DNA from: Ascochyta rabiei
Taxonomy: Eukaryota; Ascomycota; Dothideomycetes; Pleosporales; Didymellaceae
DNA length: 64,000 bases
Direction of reading: 5' to 3'
Assembly (NCBI RefSeq): GCF_004011695.2
Contig: NC_082412.1
Coordinates: 744,001-808,000 of the forward strand
This document shows positions 46,600 through 59,018 of the stretch, one piece after another (within the stretch, counting starts at the first letter, position 1; every line of letters begins with the position of its first letter). The position numbers were made by a program, and so were the translations under genes. A model generated the notes under the pieces. That model worked only from the letters and a program-made list of their open reading frames with translations, did not search any database and was not told the origin of the DNA.

Positions 46600-47960
46600 C
46601 TAGAATAGAGGTGTTTAAATTCTTAGCAGCCTTATTTTATCTACTCTATAGAAACATATCCTTATAGTTTTAATTCTAGGTATCTTTTCTCTATACCTTA
46701 ATAAGTCTCCTCTCTTCTAACTAAATATCCTCTAGTAAACACTTATAGAACTTCTTTATTCTCTACTCTAGAACTATATATAGCATGCTAGTTCTGTTAA
46801 GGTCTTTAAGTAAATAGGTGCCCCTGTCCAGCTATATTCTGTTAAGTAACACTTAATATAGCCTAAGCTACTCCTTTCTTAACTTCTTATCCCTAGACAT
46901 GTTAATTTATCCTACTAAGTCCTACAGTAGAACTAGGTCTCTAGGGTTAATCTACTTATGCTAAACTTTGTTGTTATTATCCTAATATTCCTTTTTTAAC
47001 GCTCTTAGTTAATTAGTTATACTAACTGTATCTTTTAGGAACTAATCCTAGAGATCTAACTATATAGCCCTAATTGCGAGTAGTTAAGCCCTGTTCTTAA
47101 CTTTCTAGAAAAGTAGTGTTTGCTATGTTAGTAGTAACAGTTTAATTAGAAGAACTAGGTTCTAGCTAGTAATAAGTTAATATGCTAAGTATCCTATAGA
47201 TTGTATAGAGATCCTGTTAGCTAAGAGTACTATTAGGAGGTTATCTACCTATAACCCCTAAAGCTTTATAAGTGTATTAACAATAGGTTTATGTCTACTC
47301 TCTACTTTTCCTATTACTTAAGGGTTGTGTGTAGATACCTATACCCTCTTAATCCTATAGATTAAAGTAAGCCTCTTAACTACTTTAGTAAAGTCTAGTC
47401 TACTGTAAACTATAAGTCTTCTTATAGTACTCTACATATAGATAATGTCTTTATATAGGAACTTTGCTACTATTAATAACTTATTATTATAAAGCGCCCT
47501 TACCTCTATCTACCTACATAAGTATTCTCTAGCTGTAACTAGGTACTAGAAGCCTCTGCTTATTAGTATATGTATAATATTAATAGTAACTAACTTCTAT
47601 AGTGTATAGGAGTAGGTACTAGTTAGTATATCCTTTATAATCTTAGTTGCTCTAAGTTAGCACTTCTTACACGTAGAGATTTTTCTCTTAATACTCCTAT
47701 ACATATTAAGCTAGTAGTATTATTAAGAGACTATAGAGAATACTGTATTTATACCTCTATAACTAATAGTTTAGTAGATGTCCTATATAACTGTAGTTTA
47801 GATATCTACATTATTAACTACACGCCTAATAGTAATATTTCTTAATATTTTTTAGAATAAGTAGCTGTCCCTCTTAAAGAAGTTTATAGCTCTCTTCTTC
47901 TAAGCTCTACACTCTTTTCTGCTTAACCTAACTAGGGTCTTTAGAGAGTGTAGAAAAACA
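46600..47960 (-). pseudogene. Gypsy-6 integrase
   Basis: The zinc-binding N-terminal region lies at about 47950-47640. The core contains DFTKVVKRL and RIKRV near 47370-47330, then STHNPQVIGKVESRHKPIVN near 47320-47270, the equivalent of the SAxNPQxxGKxE block that carries the catalytic Glu (retained as Glu in KVES). The C-terminal part runs to about 46600. It belongs to the fungal Gypsy group with a GKIE/GHKP-type integrase rather than the chromodomain group. Confidence 0.8.
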
Positions 47961-48059
47961 GCAATGTCCTCTAATTCCAAGGAGTATTCCTAGCTTAGAA
48001 TCTAGGTAGTCCTTGTGTTAACCTAGTTACCTAACTCTACGTTTACTATTAGGTTTTTA

Positions 48060-49480
48060 ATACACTCTTTAACGTTAGATTTAGGTTTATCTAGGTTCTC
48101 CTACCCTTCTAGCTTTAGGTATCTTAATAGTGCGTCTGTAACTATATTCTTCTTTCCTAGTATATAGCGTATTTTAAAGTCCTAGAGTAGAATTTTAGTA
48201 AGCTACCTGGTTATAACTAAGCCTAGAAGGTCTAACAATAACCTGTTTAGCTAGGTAATTAATGTTTAAGTACTAGTCTTAATAATAAAGTGTATGCTAT
48301 ATAGCTACATCCTAAACTTTTTAAGTACCTAAATAACTACTTTACATTTAAGCTTTATTAAGTACTACCTACTTTCTACCTTAGACTAGATAGTGCTTTT
48401 AAATCTGTATAGGTATTGTTTTCTGTCTAGGCCTATTTATTTAAGACATGCTCCTACGCCTTTATTACTTACATTAACTAAGAGAAATACTAAACTAGGA
48501 TTTTTATAAGATATTGTTATAAGTGCAGGTACGTTAATAATGTACTCCTTTAGGAGTAACATTAAGCTCTATTTTACGTTACCCTATTGCTATACTGCGT
48601 TATTCTTTAATAACTAGAATAGTAGCTTTACTTTTAAGGCGAATAAGGGTATCTAGATATAGTAGTAAACTATAATTCCTATAAACATCTAGACCTCCTT
48701 TAGGTTCTAACACTCTAGCTAATTTGTAATTTTGTTAACTTTCTTTTGTACTAGATATTGTCCTTCTACTAAAACTTTATAGCTAACTACCCCTAATTAA
48801 TTATGTCCCTAGTAGTATTTAAGTCCTAATACTATACCCCTAGCTCTTTCTATATCTATAAGGACTATGTCTAGTTACTAGATATACTTAAGCATATATT
48901 GCCTAATACTAGGTAAAGCCTCCTTACTATTATAATCTATCTTTAGGCTACTACTAGTAACGTTATTAAGGAAAGGAAGTGTATGTAGCTAGTAATCCTT
49001 AAGATCTTTGTTATAATTCTTTAGAAGACAGCTACTAAGTTAGTAGCCTCTTAAACTACGGTATATAATTATAAGAGGCTAATTAGTGTTATAACTACTG
49101 TTATGTCTCTACTGTCTTTATACAGTATTATCTAGTTATAACTAGAGAAGAAGTCTATAAGTAATATAATCTTATAGCTAGTAAACCTCTTAGAGAACTT
49201 ATCTGTAGTTACAGGGGTTCCTATATCTTAAACAGAGACCTTATTTATATATTAAGCATTATTAATAAACTAAAATCTACTGTCTTTCTTAGACACTAAA
49301 TGCTATAGGTTTTTATATTAGCTGTTGCATTACTTAAGTATTCCTTATTCTAATCTTTTATTTAACATCTTAATAAGTTCTCCTTCTAGACTTCTTATAA
49401 TAGGGAAGGTATTAACCTACTAAGCTTTATGTAGAATTGTCCTAATTTAGTATAGAGAAGAAACCTCCTTCTAAATCTAC
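48060..49480 (-). pseudogene. Gypsy-6 reverse transcriptase and RNase H
   Basis: RT opens with SLEGELIKMLNKRLEQGIL near 49400-49340 and KDSRFQFINNAQHINKVSV near 49290-49230, then LIDFFSSYNQI near 49150. The active site at 48962-48973 reads FLNN instead of FLDD. RNase H: VSNKGVGACLKQ at about 48480-48430 and the terminal KKNIVTDALLRY at about 48160-48110. Gene order and motifs match Gypsy elements with an F-L-D-D RT box. Confidence 0.85.
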
Positions 49481-50379
49481 CTAGATTTAGAAAAAGTAAA
49501 AGCTATAGCTGCTTTTCTGTTTAGGATTATTTCCTTAAAGAGTGCTATCTCTGCTAGGAACAGAGTATTGCTAAACTTCTAATCTTTTATTCTCTAGGGA
49601 GTAAGCCTTTTTTCTCTTAGGAATAGGGTATATTACCTTTTAAATAAGTAATTAACAGGTCTAATAGCGTGTAGCCTTAAACTAATTATTAGCTGCTGTT
49701 ATTTATAAGCAACTCTTTTCTAATCTTCCTAACTAAGTTCTATAGGTTTATTAGGTTATAGATTATTAACAGGTTAAACCTTTACTCCTACTTGTTTATA
49801 GAGTGTGTTAACTTCTTAGTTTTTAACTATATTATGCTAACCTCTTACCCTTAATAATTATAAGTTTATTTAGGATAGTAAGATAAGGAAGTCCTTATCT
49901 ACATGTACTTGCCTAGGGTCCCCTCTCTTAAAGATCTACTAGAGACTGCTAGCATTATTCTATGTAAAGATAAAACTACTTAGGCCTTTTAAGATTCCTA
50001 AATCTATAGTTGTACGTAAGAAGTAGTAGTTTACTTCTACTAAGTAACAGAGCTTTAGTGTTGTTAGGTCTTTACTAGTATTAGAACATCCTAGCCTAAT
50101 TAAGGAGTTCCCTTAACTTTTCCCTTATCCTAGTTATGCTTAACTAGGGTAGAGTAGTAAGGAGATAGGTCTAATGCGATAAAAGTAGTATTCCTCCTTC
50201 TGTTATTAGACATAATACAGTATGTAGTTCTTCTAAAAACGTTATACTATATAGCTAGTCTTACTAATAAGCACTATAGCGTTCTAAGGATAACTAATCT
50301 TATTAAGTTCCTTATAAGTCTAAACTGTGTTAAGGTTGTAACTTCTCTAATCTAGACTAGAACATTCTACGACGTTCTA

Positions 50380-50720
50380 ACAAATAGATCTATACTACTA
50401 TTAGCTGTAATAACACCCTACTCTTTTTCTATTAGGTATGTTATTTCTTTATACACTATTCCTAGCGCTTAAGAAGTACTAAACCCTATTAAATTTATTT
50501 AAGCTCTAGTGTTAATTAAGTAGCTAACTGCATATAACCTAATATAAGCCTAATATATTAGTAAATCTTAGTATAGTAGCTTCTCTAACCTAGTAATTTC
50601 TATAGTTTTAGCTAGCTTATTTAGAGGTTTTTATTGTCCTATGTATTACTGTGTACTTCTACTTAGTAGCTTCTATAACTATTTCTCTCTAATCTAACGT
50701 TAAAGCATTAAGCCCTACTG
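50380..50720 (-). pseudogene. Gypsy-6 aspartic protease
   Basis: The minus-strand frame reads LINTRAQINLIGF near 50520-50490, equivalent to DTGAQxNLI; the catalytic Asp has become Asn and Gly has become Arg. A downstream segment with VFRRTTYCI and TTFIALD near 50230-50160 matches the fold's second half. Confidence 0.65.
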
Positions 50721-50782
50721 TTCTTAATTGTAGGGTAATTTTCGCTAAACTTAGCGCTAGTGCGGACCTTTATAATTTCTGG

Positions 50783-50825
50783 CTAATTAGCAGTTAACTA
50801 GTAAGACCTGTTAACTCCTAATTAG
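50783..50825. repeat. Short hairpin repeat, copy c (between Gypsy-6 gag and protease)
   Basis: 43 bp with arms ctaattagcagttaac and gttaactcctaattag, 15 of 16 positions pairing. Confidence 0.7.
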
Positions 50826-50849
50826 TTAGAACCTCTAGCCCCTAGGATT

Positions 50850-53150
50850 GCTACGTTAACGATCCTGCTAGCTATTAGGTTAGAGTCTAACTCCTTTATA
50901 AGCTTCTAGAATATTGCTTAGATATAACTCTAGAAGACTAAATCTCTAACAGTAATCCCTTATACTTCTTAACAAAGAATTGCAGTTAGAATCTTGTTTT
51001 TAGATAGTTTAAGTAGGTCTGCTATTCTATCGTCTAAGCTAGTTATTAATTACTTCCTCCTTTACAAAGTTAATAGTAGAATAGTTTCTAATGTCCTTTC
51101 TTATAATAGTAGTTTAATAATAGCATACAGCTAACTGTAAGGTTAACTAGTAAAAGGTATTATTTACTTACTCTCTATTAGTAAAGGGCTTAACCCTAAT
51201 AAGTCTTTAGTATCTACTACTAACTTATCTCTAGCATTATTGTATACTTACTTAACTATAGCTTATTAAAATATTAAAGGTCTTTCTTTTCTAACTGCAG
51301 CTCTCTAAGCTCTTTCTAGGACAGTATTAACTTAGCGGTTGCGTGCCTTGTCTAACCTAGTTACTGCGTTTAAGAAGGAGCTACCTTTAACGTTATATAC
51401 CTCTAGTATAATATCTCTATTATTAATATAATTAAGACTATAAACCTTATAATAGTTATTGTTAAGGATTTAGAAGTTCTAAAAAGAGTGTAATAACTTA
51501 TAGTCTAGCTTATAATTATCTATTACAGTTAGTACACTAACACTTCTAATAATCTTTCCCTATATGTCTAGGCCTAGCCTAGATCTATACATTACCCCTC
51601 TAGGCCTAGAGTCTACACCTTTAAATAGATTAGGCTTAACTGCAGAGGCTAGCTAGTCTAGGACATCTTATAAAACTTTAAAGTACTCTTAAATCTTCTG
51701 TTTTAACTAATTAAGTTAATAAGTAGGTAGTACAGATCCTTAGATAGGTTTAATTTAATAGTAAGTAGGACTAAAGTAGTATTTGCGTTAACTGTCTTAG
51801 TTAAGTTAGAAACTACACTACCCTATGTAGGTAAGTGCTCTGTACAATTTACACTTATAGGCTTAGTAGTTTAGCTCTCTATATATGTTATAAGAGTTAC
51901 TATACTCTCCTCCTTAGAAGTAGTTTACTCCTTATCTTAGGTTAACGTTTCTAGGTGTGTTAGTAATGTAAGAGCTATTGTTCCTTTCCTAGGTAGCACT
52001 AGCTTTAGTTACTTAAGAAATAAAGTAAGTATAATTAGTAGGCGACTAAAGAATCTTTCTTATCTAATTGTTAGAGTTTATAAGGGTGCTAACTTCTGCT
52101 AGGGATAGCTTCTATCTGCCTATTACCTAGACGAGCTCTTTAACGTCTTTATTAACACTAGAAGGTAGAGGTGTTTTACTCTTACTACCCTAACTAGCTA
52201 GTTAATCCTTAGCCTACGTAACAATAGACTTAGCGTTAATTAGCTCCTTAGTGCTGTTTATAAGGCGCTGGGTTTCCTTAGTATATTTATTATCCCTTCT
52301 AAGCGCTAATTCCTTTAAGCCTTAGCGCTCCGTATATACCCTTTTTATAGAATTATACATATTATTAAGTATAAATAAAGATTAATCCTTTATGTCTAGT
52401 CTATTTTACAGGTTAAAGAGGATAAGGTCCTTATTAACCTTTAGCAGTCCTAAGAAGAAGTAGTATCCTTCCTTAGAGGTTAGAATTTAATTATTCTTCT
52501 AATATATATTACTATATACTATAAAGTTAGTATAGTAGTGTAATAGTCTAGGGAAGGCTTAAGAGGTTTCCTTAATATAGGCTTTAAGGAACGCTTAATT
52601 ACCTATACGTTAAGCAGTGTCCTAGTCTTTCTAGTAATCCTTTATAGCAATCTAAAGTTTAACCTAATTATCTAAGGCGTATAGTTTTAGGCGTTTAATA
52701 AACCTCCTACAGTAATTATAGCAGTAGTTAGAGAGAACCCTAACCTTCTAGTTATTACTTAACCCTCTATTTTCTGCTATATAGTTATAGATATTAAGAA
52801 ACTCTATAGCCTTCTTTCTATTAAAGGATAGTTAGATAGACCTTCCCTTTATTAGAACAACAACCTAATAGCTGTTTCTTATTAGAGAAGACAGTATCTC
52901 TATAGAGTCTAAAGGGTTATCTATAGTAGTGTACATTAATTCTTAGTAGTCTATTATATTAAGAAGATAAAAGTTTCTTATAATTAAAGTAGTCTTAATT
53001 ACTCTGTCTGTTAGAGCAGCTTAGTCCCTGTCTTTTATGTTCCTCTTATTCTAAGTTCTAAGAAATAGGGCTAAGCAGATCCTAAGAAATATGGCTAAGT
53101 AGAACTGTGTAGATAATGTATATAATAAGTATTAGAAATTAAACTAAGAT
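50850..53150 (-). pseudogene. Gypsy-6 gag region
   Basis: Minus strand between leader and protease. A coherent frame is seen around 51620-51180 (GVDSRPRGVMYRSRLGLD, then NVKGSSFLNAVTRLDKARNR). No zinc knuckle could be read. Assignment rests on position and size. Confidence 0.5.
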
Positions 53151-53240
53151 AGTCCCTTAGCTAAGGCTTTTCTAGGTTAACTAGATGCCTGCTTTGTTTT
53201 AAACTTGTTTTTCTTGTTTTCTAAATAATAGGTCTAATAG

Positions 53241-53460
53241 TAACGTCCTAGTCTAGAATTAACAGGATAATTCTTAGGCCGTGCCCTAGCCTTTAGAGTG
53301 GCAGATATTTAGATAATAACGTCCTAGTCTAGAGTTAACAGGATAACTCCTAGGCTGTGCCCTAGCCTTTAGAGTAGCAGATATTTAGATAATAACGTCC
53401 TAGTCTAGAGTTAATAGGATAATCCCTAAACTATACTCTAGCCTTTAGAGTAGCAGAATT
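53241..53460 (-). repeat. Three 76 bp tandem repeats in the Gypsy-6 leader
   Basis: Units start with taacgtcctagtctag at 53241, 53317 and 53393; the third is slightly shortened. Unit 3, nearest the 5' LTR, is the most RIPed. They lie where the packaging/primer-binding leader should be. Confidence 0.92.
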
Positions 53461-53505
53461 TTAATATTACCTGCTATACTATACCCCCTAGTTAGGTTAC
53501 TATTT

Positions 53506-53758
53506 TATTCTAGTATAAGTATTAAAGCATCTTGTTAGCAGGCACATTAGAAAGGATACTTATTATTATTATTATTAGAGGTTAAAGAGACAAGTAATAT
53601 AGTAGTTAAATTCTATAAGTAAGTGTTTCTAGTTGTTATTATAGGTGTTCTACCTTAACAGTTCCTGTTAAGGACTCTTATACCCTTCTGCCGGCTAGAT
53701 TACGTATACTAGCTAAGTATTCTAGTTCTTACTAAGAAAGTTACTATATGCACTAGCA
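53506..53758 (-). repeat. Gypsy-6 5' LTR (right)
   Basis: 253 bp, tattctagtataag...cactagca. The initial TG has become TA, as RIP predicts. Confidence 0.9.
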
Positions 53759-56700
53759 CACTATATATCTTATTTATCCCTAGAGATGTTCTAAGAACGT
53801 TAGCTTAATATATCTACTTTACTATTTATAGGTCTAGGTGTGTATATTATCTTAAAATTAAACTAGAAGAGAAATATTAACTATTAAGCTTAGTGTTAGT
53901 TAAGCTTCTTAGTCTTTATAAAGGTTTCTAGGTTCTATTTATCTATTATTACATATATTATATAAGGAGAGCCTATAAGTTCTAGTTCCTATTCTTTAAA
54001 GGCTTAAATAACAGCTATAAGTTCTATGTTATAGATATTATAATTACATTCTATAGATAAGTGCCTTTTTAAGATAAACGTAATAGGTTATAGGTTGCCT
54101 TTTTAATTCTATTGCTTTATAATTCCTCCTATAGCCTAGCTAGAGAAATTAGTATAAATAATAACTAGCTATATAGGATTAAAGTGTTAGAGTATAATAT
54201 CTAGTTAGAAGGCGCTTTTTAAGGCATAAAAGGCGGCTTTGTAGGCTTAGGTAGGCTTAAAGTCTTAGTACTAGACAGAACGTTAGATTACTGCAGGATC
54301 TTTCTTAGAAGGGCTAGAAACAACAGTAGATTTAACACCTTGTGTTAAGGGGAGAGTAAAAAATAAGTACTCTTTAATAAAATGTTAATAGAATCTAGTA
54401 AAGCCTAGAAAGGAGAGAATATTAGGTACTGTTTTAGGCATCTCCTAATCTTAGATAGCTTTAATTTTGTTAGGGTCTATTTGTACGCTGTTGTTAGTAA
54501 TAATTATACCTAGGAACTTAACGCGTTCCTTATAGAATTTAGATTTCTTTAGATCTAAATAAAATCTATAATCTTTAAGTCTACTAAAAACTTTCTTAAT
54601 ATGTTCCTTATGTTTAGCTAGGGAGTTAGAAAAGACTAGGACGTTATCTAAATATAATGTGCAGAATTAATTAAGGTATTTAAATAAAAAGTTATTAATT
54701 GCTTGCTAAAAAGTTGCTAGGGCGTTATATAGTCTAAAGGGTATAACTTTGTACTAGTATATACCTTTCTATGTAGAAAATACTATAAGCTATTCTAAGC
54801 TAGGCTTTATCTAAATTCTATAAAAGGCGTAGATAATATTAAATTTTAAGAATATAGTTACCTAATTAAGTTATGCTATAGTTTTGCAGAAAAATAGAAT
54901 AGGATATTAGTCCTTAATAGTAGCGTTGTTAAGCTTCTAGTAATCTACATAGACCTGCAGGCCCCCCCTAGGTTTAGCAACAATAAGTAGCTTATTTTAA
55001 GTAGGGGAGTTGCAGCGTTTAATAAAACCTTATACCTTATTTTCCTTAATATAGTGTTTAATAGCTTCTATTTACTGTCTAGAGAAAGGTTAAAGGTAAT
55101 AATTAGGAGGGTTTGTACCTAGTTTAAGCTTTATTTTATAGTTAAAGTTACTGTAGTTAGAAAGGGTTTTAGCAGCTTCCTAATTAAATATTAGAATAAA
55201 GTTAGCGTATTTCTTTAGTTCTTTAGGGGTAAGTAAGTTAGAAAGGGGTAGGTTCTAGCTTAGTTAAAAGAATTTGTTAAAATTAGCATCTGCTAAAGCG
55301 CGTCTAGTAGTTATATCTTAAAGTCTTTATAGTAAGATAAGAGAGTAATTAGTATATTTCCTATATAGCCTTACTATAGAAGCTAATATAATATAGATTT
55401 TATATGTTCTTTATACTATATAAGTATAAGGTAATCTAGAAAGTATAGATTTAGGTTAAGTAGATTACCCTTTATAGTAGTTGCTAGAACTAGGTTTTAG
55501 TAGTAGTAGGGGCTTAGCATCTAGTAGGGAACCTTTGCAAAGTAGGGTAGGGGTGTAAGTAGTTAAGTTATAGTGCTGTAAGCAATACTTATCTGCAAAG
55601 GTAATAGAGCAGTTTTACTAGGAAATAGTAGGGTTATAAATAGCCCTCTACCTAAATCTAAGAATTAGGTAAAAAGATCTATAATTATTTATAATATAGG
55701 CGCTAGTACACTTAAGGTGTAAGTTAATTCTAAAGTAAGACTCTACTTAATATATAATAGTTTCTGTAGGTTTACTGTTATATCCCTAACAGATAATAGG
55801 TATTATTAGAGGAATAAGCTAAAGGGCGCCTGTTTTCTTTAAGAAGGTGTTAGAGATAACGCTAGTATTAGCGCTATTGTCTGCTAGTGTACAGACACTG
55901 TAAAAGGCGTTTTTATTACAGCCTAAGGAAGCTTAGAAAGCTAATTAGCTGCCTGTCTAAATAGGTTTCTTATTAGTTATCTAGGTAGTATTAACCTAAT
56001 AAATAATTAAGCTAGCCTTAGTAGTGTCTAAATAGGGTATAGAAGGGTTAAAAGAGCGCACTTATTAGGGAACAGTCCTTAGGTAGTAACTATTATTTAA
56101 GGTACCTAGTTTTCTAGATTAGAGGCGTATTTGTCTAAGGTGTTAAATTTGTTGTCTTTACTATCTAATAGTAGGAATTAGTCTGTAGAGATATATTAGT
56201 TTATAGTAGAGTTCTTAGGTATAGCTACTAGTGCAGCGTAGGTCTTAGGCTTAGAAGGAGTAGGGCATTAATTTACTTTATAACTCTTAGTTCTATAGTT
56301 AAAACATATAAATATATTAGTTGTAAAACTAGTCTTCTTAGGTAAACGCTAGTAGGTATCCTTATTCTCTTAGCCTAGTGCAGGTTGCAGAACAGCAGGC
56401 AACCCTAGAGAGATAGTAGTAGTGTTTTTGCTAGTAGCCTAACAGTTATAAGGACTAAAACAATTCTGCCTATCTCCTAGGATATTTTTATTATTAACCT
56501 TAGAAGGAATATAAGCGTAGTTGTAGAAGAAGGTATTAAGCTAGTTATAGTAGTTACGTAGCCTAGATAGTAATTTATTATAGGCTACGTTAGCTATCTA
56601 TTACTACGCAAAATTAGGGAGATTAGTCTGTAGCTAATAGTAATATGTTTCTAGTATCTAGTAAAGCTGCTAAGCAAAATAATCTTTCTTAGTATAGAAG

Positions 56701-58480
56701 ACTAAAAACACTATAGTAATATTAGCGATTTCTAGGCTAGGGTATTATAGGAATGTAAACAGGTTAAAGGCTTATTTAGCTAAACTATAGATATCCTTAT
56801 CTCTATAAACTTCCTATAGATAATAGATATAATCTATAGAGTTATAGTAGTAGTAGGTAAAACTAGAGATATCCTATAGAAGAGTGTAGGCGGGTTCCTT
56901 AGTGTAGATTAAGAAGAAATTAGCCTAGTCTGTAGGATATTAATAGTTCTAACTTATAGCAAGCATAAAGTGTAAGTAGTTAAACAACTAATTATTAAAG
57001 TTATGTTAAGGGCTTGTAAAATAGGACAGTTTCTTTATAGCCTTATTTAGTTAGTTGTTGTACTAGTCTAAGGACTAAAGGAATTAATAAGCGCTAGCTA
57101 GAGTAGAGGTTAGGGTAACTAGAGTAGTGCTCTCTAGTAGCGTGTATGTAGAAGGCGCCTTAACCTATATTAAAGAGGTACAGAATTAGTCTATTATAGT
57201 AGGTGTATTATTATAAAGCTATAACTATAATAGTATACTAGTATAGGTACCTACTAAGCCTAGTATTTTAGGCTTAGGGATATTAGAGGACTGCTAAGCT
57301 AAGTAGAGAAGGTGTCTAAAGCAGAAGGGGGGTTAGTTAGTAGTGTTATTAGCCTAGCCTCCTAGATATTCCTATGCTAAGCCTTAATTAGCTTTTAGCT
57401 TAAGCTGTTAGTAATACTAAGTAAGTTAAGTAGATTGCTGCTAATGCTAAGTAAACTTAGCTTACAAGTTGTTTAGTTAAGAGGCTATCTAATTATTATA
57501 GTTAATTAGTTAGAAGGAAAAGTACTTAGCCTAATCTAGCTTAAGTTACTTATTATTTAGTTGCTAGGATAGTGCATGTAGACCGCTATTAACCTTACTA
57601 AGAAGTTCTAAGAGGAAGGCAGAGAGTATAGAGCATTGTCTGTAGGTAAGATATATAAAATACCTATCTAAAGAGTTATTAGACAGCAGAGGCAGCCCTA
57701 GATTCTAAACAAGAGAATTAAGGGACTAGAAGTTAAAATCTGTAAGTAGTGTAATAAGGAACTCTAAAGGTTAGTTACCTAGGCTAGGGTATTTAACTAG
57801 GAAGTGTTTAACTATAGTAGTAGGAAGGTGCTAAATCTATTAGGAGAGACTATTATTTAAAGGGACCTAGGAGGACATAGCGCGTAAAGAGTCCTTATAG
57901 TAAAACTATAGAGCTAGGGTAGAGGTGTCCTACTAGCTAGTATAAGTAGATTCTTCCTATAGCCCTAGAGTAGCGCTAGTAAGTTTCTACAGGGAAGCCT
58001 GTCCCTAAGGGGAGTAGAGAGTAGGTTAGTAGATTTCTGTAACAGTATCCTCTGTTTTAATAGTAGCTTACTTATCTTTCTGTGTCTAAGACTTTAGTTA
58101 ATTAGTAGATAAAGCAGATAGGCTGCTGTGTGTAATAAAGGTTTCTAAAGTAGCAGCTTTCTTATATGTCTTATAGCTAAAGTCTTATACATAATTAGAA
58201 ATAGTACTACTACCCTAATAATTAAAGCACTTAGGATCTATAGGGGTTTCTAGGTAGCGTAGGTAAGACTTGTTATAAGAACTCTTCTTTACAGAAGTAG
58301 AAGAAGGCTAGGGAGGTAGTATAAAGTTAGGCTTAATATTATCCTTATTAGTTAGTAATATAGCTGTAATATGTAAAGATGTTAGTAGAAGTTAAAGGGT
58401 TATGTCTGTAAAGGTAAGTGTAGTAGTAGTAGGTAGTTAGAGGAGAAGCAGAGCACCTAGTACCTTTAAGTAGTAGTAGG
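53759..58480 (-). pseudogene. Gypsy-3 gag, protease, RT and RNase H (5' half of element)
   Basis: Minus strand. Gag occupies about 58480-56400 with a decayed zinc knuckle near 56330 (CFNYRTKSYKVN*C-like). The protease region near 55860 reads ADNSANTSVISN. RT: KPRGGLQVYVDYQKLNNATIKD near 54970-54910, IQIKPSLEQLIVFS near 54790, active site YLDN at 54643-54654 (YLDD expected), KFLGIIITNN near 54510, LSFLGFTRFYQHFI near 54410. RNase H ends with INSKVDILSQ near 53800. The frame continues into the integrase left of Gypsy-6 at 42320. Confidence 0.88.
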
Positions 58481-58606
58481 GCCTAGATGTTTAGTAGTAA
58501 AAGTACTATATATAAGTAAAAGATAAATTCTAGTAAAAGAGCTATGTATTAGTAAAAAATAAAGAAGTAAGCGTTTCTTAAAATAAAGGGATAGGGGATA
58601 CTTAGG
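58481..58606. other. Gypsy-3 leader or gag start, undefined
   Basis: Purine-rich and repetitive (agtaaaagat, agtaaaagag); no firm reading. Confidence 0.35.
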
Positions 58607-58710
58607 GGCGCTAGACCTCTTAGAAGGCGCTAGTAGATTAAAAAAATAGGCACTAGACTGCTTAAAAGGTGCTAAAGAGAGGCGCTAGACTACTTAAAAA
58701 GCGCTAGTTA
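58607..58710. repeat. Imperfect short tandem repeats (ggcgctagac...cttaaaa)
   Basis: Five to six units starting with ggcgctag or variants at 58607, 58626, 58649, 58668, 58681 and 58700, spaced mostly 19-23 bp. In the leader region of Gypsy-3. Confidence 0.8.
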
Positions 58711-59018
58711 GTTAAAGGGTAAAACAAAAGGCTAGTACTCTAGAGCCTAAAAAAAAGTAATAATTTAGCCTACTAAATGTTAAAGATAGGTAATCTGTAC
58801 TTAGAAGACGTGTAGGGGAGGCTAATCTGTACTTAAAAACAGGCACTTACTACCCGCGCTAGTTATAGGTAGAGACTAGGAAAGGAACTCTTAATAGGGC
58901 TAATACTTAGTAAAGAGATAGCACACTAGACTAAAACTTTAGTGTAACCTTAAGCAGCAGTAGCTAACTACTAGCTTAACAAAGGCAGAAGCCTAAGAGA
59001 AAGCTAAATTTTTTTAGC
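58711..59018. other. Gypsy-3 leader, no gene
   Basis: Contains a duplicated taatctgtactta (58789 and 58831) but no coding signal. Confidence 0.4.

Larger units (their letters stand above)
42321..53758 (-). mobile_element. Gypsy-6, 11.4 kb LTR retrotransposon with a possible third ORF
   Basis: Bounded by 253 bp LTRs and inserted between RNase H and integrase of Gypsy-3. A C-run at 42578-42589 (purine run on the minus strand) directly inside the left LTR is the polypurine tract and sets the orientation. Minus-strand order: leader with three 76 bp repeats, gag, protease, RT, RNase H, integrase, then a 3.5 kb extra segment. It is far longer than the usual 5-7 kb Gypsy. The target duplication is probably actat (42316-42320; 53760-53764), offset by one base from the LTR end as I drew it. 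Confidence 0.9.

Noticed and set aside
42321..53758. The 253 bp repeats as remnants of two separate Gypsy-3 copies
   Set aside because: Equal length, TG/CA-type ends, adjacent polypurine tract, and restored Gypsy-3 RNase H-integrase continuity on removal all favour an LTR pair.
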